NCBI GenBank assembly: GCA_014529385.2
Contig: CM043953.1
Coordinates: 99,561,342 to 99,625,341 of the forward strand
Reading direction: 5' to 3'
DNA from: Adiantum capillus-veneris
Lineage: Eukaryota; Streptophyta; Polypodiopsida; Polypodiales; Pteridaceae
DNA: 64,000 bases
Below are positions 12,501-22,663 of this stretch, one piece after another (the stretch's first letter is position 1; each line of letters starts with the position of its first letter). The notes below the pieces were generated by a model. The model was not told the DNA's origin, made no database searches, and saw only the letters and a program-made list of their open reading frames with translations. Position numbers and translations under genes: made by a program.

Positions 12501-12947
12501 TTCACCTTTTAAATAATCATTGTCCTCTTCCAAATCAGAAAATGGTTGATCTCTATCTATGCAAGCATAAAAGGGAGAATCATGATGAGGAATGTAGCAA
12601 CTGGCTACAAAAATGGGTGCTCTTTTTGGTGTCATAATTTTCAGCCATACATAACGTTTGTACTATTCATCTTTCACAATTGATACAAAATCTTCCAATC
12701 CTTTCTTAACCATACATGCTAACCCTCCTTGTCCTCTTCGTTGCTTGAGATTCTTTGACCACATCAATGAATGTACATTGTAATCCTCCAAGCCGTTAAT
12801 CCTTTGTGTATCATGCTCCCAAGTTTCAACAAGAAGTACAACATCGGCTTTGCTTGTTAGTTCATCAATGCCAACCCCCGCATTCCATGGGTATCCATTA
12901 CAATTCCAAAAGCATATTTTCAATTGTAACTCGGTCTCATAGGTCAC
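9566..12947 (-). pseudogene. LINE-A ORF2: endonuclease-reverse transcriptase, broken
   Basis: Domains in order are: APE-type endonuclease (12,947 to about 12,140; motifs WNCNG, VETW, FGDMNART, SVIDY, SDHRT); reverse transcriptase (about 11,600-10,650; FKKAFDMIPR, GVKQGCPLSPTLFGL and the catalytic YADDVVLL near 10,800); and a C-terminal Cys-His zinc motif (CTLCSVQVRESEYHTLLEC near 9780). The start is in frame with ORF1 after its stop, as in copy 1. Lesions are TAG at about 12,664 and TAA at 12,375 (both intact in copy 1), a frameshift near 12,190 (shared with copy 1) and TAG at 10,619. Otherwise the frame runs to its stop at 9566, so decay is recent. Confidence 0.85.
12933..12946 (-). promoter_or_regulatory. 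ORF1/ORF2 junction motif, LINE-A copy 2
   Basis: The same TGACCTATGAGACC as in copy 1. Its candidate partner in the same RNA is GGTCCCATAGGTCA at 9575-9562, with one A-C mismatch in 14 pairs. Confidence 0.5.
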
Positions 12948-12953
12948 GCATCC

Positions 12954-13904
12954 CTATTTGCTTGAGAGACTTGCCTCCTCCTTGGGCACATTTTCTTCAT
13001 GAGAGATCTCCTTGTTTTTATTATTCTTTTTCTCATATGCCTTGCGACGCATATTTTGTTGCTTAATAGTGCGATCTTCACATACAAAACATTTTGTATC
13101 CCTCAAATAGATCCAACTATTATCAAGAATAATCTTTCGCTTGGTCTCATCCGGCATGGTGCATACAATTGGCCGTTCTCCCGAGCGAGGAGCTCCTTGC
13201 TTCCCCACTCTATGTGCTCCATAGACCATAACTCCGGACATGCCAAAGTGGGTTTTGAAGAAATCTTCAATAACAATGGCAAGAGAAGGAGGTGTCTCTA
13301 ACTTCTCTTCGGGAATTCCACGAATAACAATGTTCTTGGAACGTCGCTCCCGTTCCTTCAACTCCTCCATATCCACATTCTCAACATTCTTTGTTTGAAC
13401 CATAGCTTGCATGAGTGAGGAATTAGAAACCACATTGCTACCACATACATCAGCCCAAGACTTGTTTGTGCATACATTTTTCATGTCGCATACATCCCGG
13501 CTCATAGTGTCAAATTTCTCCTCTTTCAATACATGGTCATGCTCTACTTTGCTCATCCGCTCCTTCAAAGCATTCAAGTCCACAAGAGAGCGTTTACATT
13601 CCTTGACTTCCTCTTCAAGTTGCATCAAACGTGTTGTTTGCATCTCAAGTGTCCTCTTGAGATTCTCATTCTCAACCACAAGTACCCTTAGTGTGCCATT
13701 CTCCATTGCAAGTGCTCGTAAGTCTTCGCCTTGTTTGTTTACGGTCTCTTGCAATGATACCAAGTACGCCATGATCATGGTTTCCGATGTCGTTGGTTGG
13801 GTGGTTGTGTTGCTATCTCCACACTTAGGAGATTTTGGATCATTTTGCACAATGGTTGTGGACCTTGTTGAAGAAGAAGAACCCTTGCGAGTGCCGGAAG
13901 ACAT
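12954..13904 (-). CDS. LINE-A ORF1 protein, copy 2
   Basis: Identical in all 316 residues to the ORF1 of copy 1 (7486-8436) as translated: coiled-coil-like N-terminal half, then RRM-like and C-terminal domains of L1 ORF1p type, with no zinc knuckle. It ends in TAG followed in frame by ORF2. Identity of this intact ORF, set against nonsense codons in the following ORF2, shows that the two copies separated recently. Confidence 0.8.
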   Translation of the reverse strand: MSSGTRKGSSSSTRSTTIVQNDPKSPKCGDSNTTTQPTTSETMIMAYLVSLQETVNKQGEDLRALAMENGTLRVLVVENENLKRTLEMQTTRLMQLEEEVKECKRSLVDLNALKERMSKVEHDHVLKEEKFDTMSRDVCDMKNVCTNKSWADVCGSNVVSNSSLMQAMVQTKNVENVDMEELKERERRSKNIVIRGIPEEKLETPPSLAIVIEDFFKTHFGMSGVMVYGAHRVGKQGAPRSGERPIVCTMPDETKRKIILDNSWIYLRDTKCFVCEDRTIKQQNMRRKAYEKKNNKNKEISHEENVPKEEASLSSK

Positions 13905-14065
13905 TGTATGTAAAATAGGAGATGAGAATCAATTTTGTTGAACCTGTTCACTTCGGAAATGCTGCTACAGAAACGCCTTCCATAACTACATTGTATGTTA
14001 AATAGGAGATGAGAATCAATTTTGTTGAACCTGTTCACTACGGAAATGCTGCTACAGAAACGTCT
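13902..14065 (-). repeat. Tandem duplication of the LINE-A 5' UTR
   Basis: An 88-bp unit beginning ATTGTATGT (plus strand) occurs at 13,902 and again at 13,990. It contains the GAATCAATTTTGTTGAAC leader found once in copy 1. Tandem 5' monomers are known to carry promoters in some L1 families; that function is not shown here. Confidence 0.7.
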
Positions 14066-14194
14066 TTACATCAATGCGTAGAGGACTTTGTGCTCTTCGA
14101 TTGAGGCTATAGATCACCCAAATCAGAGTTCGGATGAAGAAGTTATGATCAAAAGAGTGGACTGCTGTCTACTAGGTCAAAAAACGGCTGCGTT

Positions 14195-14240
<46 letters not shown>

Positions 14241-15012
14241 GATGGGAAACTAGAGCTCGAAGACGCTTGCAAGCAGGGAGAGTATACAGGGGTAGGGCGC
14301 AACAGGCTGCATTATGATAAGAACAGTTTTGGTTGTCTTCAACGCTTATGGCAAGCTCTCTTGGAGGACCCTTTCAAGGAATGTTTGTGTTGGTCATGCC
14401 ATAGAGCGAGAGGCATCAAATCACGATTTGAGGATCGGAGTGCAGAAAAGGGCGATGCGGAGGAACAGGAGGCAACGGGTGGGGTTTTCTTTTAAGAAAG
14501 TCCTTTGGGGGAATATTCTCTGTAAATTAATTAATGAATGGTCGAAAGGACCCATTACGTAATGACACGACACTATACACCAAAGGGAAGATAAGTTTTG
14601 ACATTTTAGGAACAAGATGAAAAAATGTGATAAAATCACGAGGCCTGCCATAGAAATTTGCTTTGCTAATAGAGAAATGGAAAGCGAAGATTAATCGAGA
14701 AAGAGAGGCAGGTGGAAATCCATTGAATCTAGCATAGTTTCTTTGGGAGACACACATTTTAGAGATGAGGTAATTGTCGTACACGTATGTTGAGCCTCAA
14801 GATCAAGTAGGGGGAAAAACTCTGTTGACCAAATGGTTGTAGGTTACAAAAATTGTGTTTGATACATATGGTGAGATGAGTTGATATACATCAAAGCAGG
14901 TGTTTGGATGGTATGAATGCAGATTCCCTTTGCTTCGATGGTTTGGTGGGTAGGAAGGGTGGGGGAAGTGGGAAGGGAGGGGAGGTCTCCCCTCCAATGA
15001 TCTTTGGGTTAT
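14066..15012. other. No recognised gene; (GA)n tract and presumed 3' flank of the Helentron
   Basis: A (GA)n run lies at 14,199-14,239, upstream of the 5' end of LINE-A copy 2. The frame 14,088-14,495 (plus) reads through it without a known domain. The Helentron 3' terminus should lie between here and 15,012, but I could not identify its hairpin or end. Confidence 0.35.
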
Positions 15013-18000
15013 TTATTTTGGGATCAGCATATATGTGATTGAATGATCTGACCAAAAGCAAAATCTTGTGCCACAAATGTAGTGAGGTTATTGGCTTCTC
15101 ACCCAAATATGGTCTAGCATTGAATTATAGATGGTTGTTGTATCTTTGATTTGTTGCCGATAGGTCTCTGAATGAAGTAGAGATTCCAACTGTTGGTATT
15201 GGATTTTTGTGGTGCTGATGTCAATGTTGAAGTCCCCTAGTATGATGCTCAGGTTTTTTTAATTTTTTTCTTGTATCAAGTGTTGGAGTTCTAAAAGAAG
15301 TGTTTTTATTGGTGTGTTTGGTGATTTGTATACATTCATGACATGGATATGAGTTGTAGTTTGATTTTCGAAAGAGAAAGTTTCATCGATTGTTTCAAGT
15401 CCTACTCTTGAGACAATTTTTTGACATATGGATTGAATGCTTGGATGGTGGAATATAGATACACCATAACCATTATAATGTTGAATATGCTCAAAGTTTG
15501 GTGTCAGGGGGTTCATACTTTTTTTTTGTTTCGTTTCTTGGAAGCACAAGATACTAGATGACATGAAGTTTGGGTCGCCCTTGATGTGGTCAATGCGTTT
15601 GTTCATTGAGACGATGTTTAATGATGCAACAATATGGTGTGTTTGTGCAAGTGCAACTAGGGGCTCATTCAAGTAGGACCATCTAGCATCTGTTTGGAGA
15701 CGTTTGATTTCTTTCAGGACTATGGGGTCAGTTTTGATGTGGCTCTTGAGAATGGGACTAAGAATATGTAGATTTGTAGGGTCTTTGATACGTGATAGAG
15801 CTGTGTAGACCAAGCCATGGGATTGAATCCCAGTAGGGTCGAATGCGATTGTTGTCATTGTCAAGCCTTGGGATCTATGGATTGTGCGTGCGTTCGCTGC
15901 TTGTATTGGGAGTTGTGTTCTTGAGACTAGGTTGAGTGGGTTCTTTCCTACCTGAAAGTCTTTTGTGACTTGAAGTATTGGTGTCCATTGTTTGTTTATG
16001 TTTGCATGGTAGAGATGTGCATTTTGGGATCGATGTCTTCTCCCAATTGAGGTATCGAAGAACTCCACCCAAGCTATCAATGATTGTGCTCTGTTGTTTG
16101 TTGTTTGGAAGATTCCATTTGCACCATTGACCAAACAATCAAGCACATTGATATTGCTAGCACAAAGTTCGACTATCATTCCTGGCTTTAGCTCAAGGAT
16201 GGAGGATAATCCAGCAATTACTTGAGGGTTGTTTGGAATGACTAGGTTCTTTGAGCATGTTTTGTGGAATTTGTCATGAGCCTTGATGATGTATGGTGTC
16301 TCTTGCAAGCTCTCAAAGACCGTTTGGTTGTGCTTGGACTTTAGTATATTTGTGAAGAAAAGATGAGGTGCTGTAAAAATGTCGAATTTGTTGTTTGCAA
16401 ATGTGTCATTGATAAATGAAAAGTCTCTTTGTGTTTGCTCCGCAACACATATCCTATTTAAGACCTCTATAAACAATTCATTAGATTGGCGCATTGGTGT
16501 TGTTAGCTCAAAGCATGTGATATGTGTGTTCCAGCTCGATGGTGTGAGGATGTCAAGTGTATTGCTTGTATCGTTGAATATCCAACGATCACGGATAGGG
16601 CTTGCTTGGCAAAGATCTCCACAAAAGATAACGTCTAGGCCACCGAAGGGTTCATTGTGTTTATCCTTTATAGATCGGAGTCTTGTGTCAATAATACGTA
16701 ACAGCCTGTTCCCTATCAAGGAAGCCTCGTAAAAAAAACTAGTTTGAGGTTTGCGTTTGCCTGGGATAGGTCATTGAGGGTGTCGTTGGAAAGAGGGACC
16801 ATCTCAGTCAGCATCAATGGAAGGCGCAACGCAGAGTGTATTGTTGTGCCACCAAGGTTGAATGCTGCTTTGCCTGTATATGCCATCAACAATGCTGTTG
16901 GAAGCTCAATATTTCCTTCTATTGAAGGTGCATAGTGTCGAACCAAGCCTTGGATGATTGCACGCAAAGTAAACGTTTTCCCTGTGTCGGCGTCTCCTGT
17001 TAAAAAAAGGTGGATTTTGTCATTTGGGCATACTCTCTTTCGTGTCATAATATCATCGTAAAGATGTCTTTGCTCTATATTCAAACTCATGACAATTGAG
17101 TGATATTCTTCATTTGGCATTCCAAGGAATCTGGATGATGTTGGTAGTTGAGTGGTATGATGCCTTGTGGTTGGTAGGTCGAGATCAAGCTCATAAGTGA
17201 ACTGTTCTTGTTGAGTTTCTTGTGAGGAGATTGAGCAAGATGTTGATAATTCTTGATTGTGGATTTCTAATTTTGTGAAAGGCTCCATGTTTTGTGCAAT
17301 TATAGCAATATTAGACTCATATCTCTCTCTCCAAGTTGATGTCAAAGCATCGAACGTGGATTCATCGCTTGTGAACGGTAGAAACAACAAACATAGTTGG
17401 TGGTAATGTCTCTCGTTGTCGATCTCCTTGTTGAAGCTTGTATATCTGATGATCCGAGGCTTTTTGCACTTGTGGTGTGTCCCTTGTGAGATAGTGTATT
17501 TACTTGCATACTCTGCCAAACAAAGATTTTGTATGCTAGTTGGTCTTTTTGTATACTTTGTTACGAGATCACCAAAGAATGCTTGCAAGGAAGTCATCCT
17601 CTTTAACAATAGTGTTCTTTGGGTTTGGTAGTCTGCATTGATGAAGATAAATTGCCTGGTTGTGCTGTGCAATGGAAGAGACAGTGAAATGTATGTTGCT
17701 TGTTGAGCTGTGATTTCTTGAGCATTGATCAAGGCACCTCCAATTTTCTTAAGACGCTCCAATGTGGGAAGACTCTCCTTCTTGCATTTCTCAAGGATTT
17801 TGTTGATTGCTTTGTTGTGGTCGAATCTGTTTTTGTCATATATGATGTGCAATATGCAGCAGCTCCATGATGATTGAAAATAAACTGAATATCAAGATTG
17901 CCATCCCACAATGTGCACATTGTTTTGTTGAAATTGTTTGTGTATATATCTTTTGGTTGTCTTTTGAGCAAAATTGTTGGTTCTGAGAGTGAAATTGAGA

Positions 18001-20566
18001 GTGTCTCAAGGTACATGTCTTCATCCATGCTTAAAGAGGATAACCAATCATCAAAACTCATTTCAGGGCAATGTGGCAAAGCTGCAAGTTGACTTTCGAG
18101 TTGTGTCTTATTCGCAAGAAGAATGGATTCCCGTTTTTCACTTGATCGTATTGGACGCAAGATAGTTGTTTGCCGTGCAGGCGGTCTTGGAAATCCAAAA
18201 CGGCATTCCTTCTTTCTTTTTTTGCAAGTTCTACGATGGGAATGGATTTGTACTTTTTGTAAGTCAACAGGTAATTCATCTTTGTCACTTGAGATGTATT
18301 TATCAACAAAAGCAATCACTTCTTTGTCATCAGAAATCCCAAGCTTTGGAGAATTGTTAATCCAAATTAATCCATGATCATGTTGGCTTCCCCTATGCTG
18401 AAATTCCTTGACAAAGAAAAAATCCATGATTTGGCCAAGTATTTTTGAATTTCGTTTCAACTCTTTCTTAAGTGCGTTGAATCTATGGACATAGTACCGA
18501 GCTGTGGTGATAGGATCTGCACGAACCAACGCACGGATATAATGTGCACTGGATTGGAAATTAGATTCATTGATTTGTGGATTAAGCGCAGCAAGACATT
18601 CGTGCAATGGCTTCCATCTCTGCTCCGCACATGATAGAGTGACAAAAAAGGTAGGTTGTCCTATTTGTCGAATCATGGCAAAGACATTGCGCTTGAGTTT
18701 GGCCTTGTAATCTGATGATGTTCGCAGAGATTAAAAGTCATGATATCCTAGCTGGGATGATAGTATTCGATCAATGTTAGTGTTGTTCTGAACATCTTTT
18801 GCGCATAGTTGCATGCCTTGCAATTTTCCCTTGCGCAGACGTACCCATATAGAACTAAGCACCTTGCCAATGATAATCTTCATCACTTTGAAGAACAAAT
18901 TTTCGATGTCTAATGCAAAGCGTCTATCCTTGTTTTTGAGCTCCCATTGTGCGATCTTTAAGTAATTTTTTTTCGCAAGGTTTGCATAGGTTCTTCTTTT
19001 TCCAAAGAACAAAGCTGGAAATGACAATTCGTCACAATCGGCATCATCAAATAGGCTCAGTGGGGAAAATCCTTCACACGGAGCAACACTATGGACATGT
19101 GCACTGTGATCGATGACTAGTTGTGAAGAATAGATACCATGGACAAGGGTGTCGGAATGTTCATTCACTAGCTCATCAACCTCATCTTCTTCATACAACA
19201 CTACATTTAGACTCATGTGAAAAGTAGAAACCCAAGCTTCATTAATAGAGGCTTTGTGCTCTATGTATAAAGGGGTGCTAATCAAATCTTTCAGTGCTTG
19301 GAGCACATAAAAGGGACGTATACCACCACTAAGGTATGGATGGGCATACTCAAGTTTACGCTTAATCTCCACAAGGATTGTAGCGTGCTCATCACTAAAA
19401 CGCGGCAAGATTGCTTGAATTCTTGTCAAGTCTGCCATGACATTAACAACACTACCTCGCATCCCAAACTGACCCTCATAATTGAGCTCTCGTATTTGGG
19501 TGAAAGGAATGCGAAGTGATACAAGGCGCTTCTTGATTGCATTTAACAATGCAATGCTTCCAATACTTTTATTGAGGAGAGAATGTGGATGTATGCAAAA
19601 GAGTGGTTTCCTTTGAGATTTTAAGCTTTGCTTACAAGAGAAACAAACTCTTTTGTCTAGAGCAGAGTTAAATATTTGCAATCCCATCAAGGTCTGGAGA
19701 AAAGATGCTTCGAGCACACTCAAACAATGCAAATTCTTTTTGAACAAAAGACTACCACAGCTTAAACATCCATATGCAGGAGTGTTTTGAATTTCCACTA
19801 TATATTTTGGTTTCCTAGATCTTTTATTAGATTGAGGCACAACATTGTCTTTATGCAACATTTTTGATATTGAGTAAACTTTCTTTTGAATTTGTTTCAA
19901 AGTGTAAGAAGAACAAACTTGTGTTCGAAATCGAGAAGCTATCTGCAATGCTGTCTCATTTGGAAAACTCTTCACAACATCCACCAATATAGCGGCAAGA
20001 TCTTTAGGGCAGGAGCAACGCTTACGTTTCTTGGTGGAAGATGATTGTGGAAAAACAAACAATCCATCTTGACAAATAAAGACAAACAAGCCATGAGAAG
20101 AGGAAGAAGATGCAACACAAGGATTAGCGTTAAAAGAATGTTGATGATTTTGTTCTTGAAAGACATGAACAACACATTGAAACTCCAAGACATGGCAAGC
20201 TAGATTGATCAAATTGATTGAAAGCAAAGGAGAATTTTCTCTTGTGCCCATACGTTGGCAAACTAGAGATTCAAGAGTTTTGTCGTCAACATTACAAGCA
20301 ACACGCTCATCATTCCACAGTTTCAGCCACACACTTGTGATCTCCAAGTCGTGAGAATGAAATCTTGCAACAATATGCTTGGACAAAATATTCTCTAATG
20401 AATTGATAGAGATATCTACCCCACATATAAACAAGAATGCCCTCAAAACATCTTGATTACAAGGAGATGTCGTCCAAAATGTTGAGTCGATTGAACATTG
20501 GAAACCATCTATACAAAAAACAGTTTTATCGTCAAGAGATAATCCCACCATAATGCCTAGATACAA
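15013..20566 (-). pseudogene. Helentron Rep-helicase-endonuclease, lightly broken
   Basis: The N-terminal region (20,566-18,731) contains a DxRFALDIENLFF block typical of Helitron Rep N-termini. A single TAA at 18,731 separates it, in frame, from Rep (from 18,730): QPTFFVTLSCAE, the HUH-type EFQHRGSQHDHGLIWI, then CRFGFPRPP and the two Tyr in YCTSYMTK. After a frameshift near 17,790 comes the SF1 PIF1-like helicase: Walker A GDADTGKT, AYTGKAAFNLGGTTIHSALR and, after a frameshift in a T8 run at about 16,731, FCGDLCQASP and IHRSQGLT...YTALSR. The C-terminus is an AP-like endonuclease: LNIVSMN, CFQETK, then over frameshifts near 15,259 and 15,080 ILGDFNIDI, SMLDHIW and WSDHS. One nonsense and about four frameshifts suggest a formerly complete gene of more than 1,800 codons. 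Confidence 0.8.
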
Positions 20567-21210
20567 AACGATATTCAGCAGAATATAGGCTTACTACACG
20601 AGTGCAAGGCACATTAGATAGACAGCATCTCCCTATTCAGACTTAAAGCTTGTTACATACCCATGTGCATCAATTGAGAAATGCCCAGCTCTTTTCATTC
20701 CCACCAAGGAAGCTTTCAAACTCACTAGATCAGTTTCATACAAATGCAAAAAAGAAGAGGGTAGGCGAAGGACTTGGTCAACGATCTTTCCGTGCAAGGT
20801 GACAGAAATGCCTTTGCCGTCACGAGGAACTAGCTTTGCTTGAAGATCAGGAACTTTCCATATTTCAACAACTTTGTTGCAAGCAAAACAATGAGGATTA
20901 GAGCTTTGGCGGTTGACCTGGGCAGATTTGCAAACTCCACATAAATACTCCAATCCAACGCTGTTGACGTTAACAACCTCAAGAGAAACGAACACCTGAA
21001 ATTAATATAAAGGGATCACACAATGCACAATGAATACAATGAACCTACCAAGCGGAACTCACCGTTTTTCCGAATCCCATACTTGCAATCTGCTTATCAC
21101 GGATATCTTTGAAAACCAACTTCAATTGAGAGGGCAATGGCAGCAAGATAGTGTAGTCCACGACAGACAATGTGTTAGAGAATTGTTTGAAGACATTTAT
21201 GTTGTGTGCC

Positions 21211-21503
21211 TGTTAACCCTCACGGCACACGGACACCCATCACCTACGATGGACGCGTATTATGTATTTGGTAGAGTCAGGTACCGGGCTTGTCGGACCA
21301 ATAGGGAAAGGTAGAGTGATCGCCGATGAGAGGCGCACTTTAACTTGGACATTCAAGGGATTAGTTGGTTAAGCATGGGCGCCCAAGTGTGAATGGGGTG
21401 AGCTCCTATAAAAGCCAACTAAACCTAATTTTTACTCATTCTCTCATTTGTGCAATAGAAGAGTGCTCTTGCTCCATCTCCATCTTCTTCTTCTTCACCT
21501 CCT

Positions 21504-21534
<31 letters not shown>

Positions 21535-21784
21535 GAGAGTGTGTGTGCGATCGAGCATTACGAAGGCACGACGGCGGCGAAGCGGTTGAGCGCGGCACGA
21601 CTGCAGCTTCTTCTTCATCGCGGCGAGGAATCCACCACGAAGGCGAGCGTAGAGCGGTGAGTGACACACCCTTTGTTTTCTTGAGCTTGCTAGTTTAGGC
21701 TTGTTGTGTGCTTGGAGCCTTTTGTGGCTCGCACGCGGTGTATCGGCAAGTCCCTTGCTTCGACAGTGCGGCAAGGAGTGCACA
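21211..21784 (+). repeat. 5' LTR of the young element
   Basis: It begins TGTTAACC and ends TGCACA. CTATAAAAG at about 21,411 is a good TATA box; (GT)n-(GA)n follows at about 21,504-21,535. Almost identical to 29,475-30,050. Confidence 0.9.
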
Positions 21785-21806
21785 TTTTTGGCGCCGCTGT
21801 CGGGGA
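21785..21806 (+). promoter_or_regulatory. Primer binding site (TGGCGCCGCTGTCGGGG)
   Basis: TTTTTGGCGCCGCTGTCGGGG directly after the LTR. It resembles the TGGCGCCGTTGCCGGGG sites of plant Athila/Tat-type Ty3/gypsy elements, which use a different tRNA from the TGGTATCAGAGC sites elsewhere in this window. Confidence 0.75.
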
Positions 21807-22663
21807 TATGCCCTACACTAAGCTCGGTTAGCACTTTACGCTTCCTTGTGGTGCAATTTCTATCATAGGAAAGGCAGGGAAGGAGTGTGTGGAGATTTCT
21901 GTTTTTTGCGTTTTCTGCATTTGCTGTCAAGTTTCAATTTCTGCTATTGTCTGCGTTTTTTTAATTTTCTGCAATTTCTGCGTTTTTTTCTGCAGTTTCT
22001 GCAATTTTTGCATTTTTCAATTTTCTGCATATCTGCGTTTTTTCAATTTCTGTGTTTTCTGAAATTTCTGCATATCTGCGTTTTCTGCATTTTTTGCATA
22101 TCTGCGTTTTCAATTTCTGTATTTTCTGCACCAAAAAGAAAAAGAAAAAGAAAAAAATTTTGGAAAAAAAAAATCGAAAATAAAAAACGTGACTCTTAAA
22201 ACGGACGGGTTGGTTTGTATAAAAGGTAGATTGGGATCGGGATCATTTGCGCAGGCCCAGGCCCAGGCCCAGGCCCAGGCCTCAGTCCTCAGTCTTATGA
22301 TATATACTAGACTCACTCTTATATATATACCCTACTCCCTCAAGAGAGAATGAGAGCATGTGGGACAAGTCCTCCACTCTCCTCCCTTCTCTTCCCACTT
22401 GCACCCTTAGACTTTCTAGTTTGGGCCTAGTTCCCTACTGGAAATTGACAGTTTTAGGGATTCCGAGGGCATAGAGTGACCAAACGGAGGGCTGTAAAGC
22501 ACGGCACGACCCTCTGACCGATACGCTCGTTTCGAGCTATCACACGGCCCATTCCACGACACGCTCTAAAAAATCTAGCAAAAAAACAAACAAAAAATAC
22601 GCTAAAAACTAGTCACAAGGCCTCCTAGAGCAGCTTTTTGACACCTTAGGGTATCAAAAGCAC
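21807..22663 (+). other. Untranslated leader with T-rich TTTCTGCG repeats and a GGCCCA run
   Basis: From about 21,895 to 22,130 a degenerate TTTCTGCATTTT/TCTGCGTTTT unit recurs. At 22,252-22,280 CAGGCC/CCCAGG hexamers repeat about five times. The long leader between primer site and gag may hold the packaging signal; that is inference. Confidence 0.5.

Larger units (their letters stand above)
9526..14065 (-). mobile_element. LINE-A copy 2, full length
   Basis: On the minus strand it has a 5' UTR with a tandem duplication (14,065-13,905), ORF1, ORF2 with endonuclease, RT and C-terminal zinc motif, a terminal stem-loop (9567-9552) and an A/T-rich tail ending at about 9526. ORF2 is broken by a frameshift shared with copy 1 and by private nonsense codons at about 12,664, 12,375 and 10,619. 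The 3' tail touches the truncated end of copy 1, so both copies form an inverted pair with 2.1-kb arms and a 2.3-kb loop. Confidence 0.85.

Noticed and set aside
9526-14065. Ordinary twin-priming inversion of one LINE-A insertion
   Set aside because: Twin priming inverts the 5' part without duplicating it; here the 5' 2.1 kb is present in both orientations.
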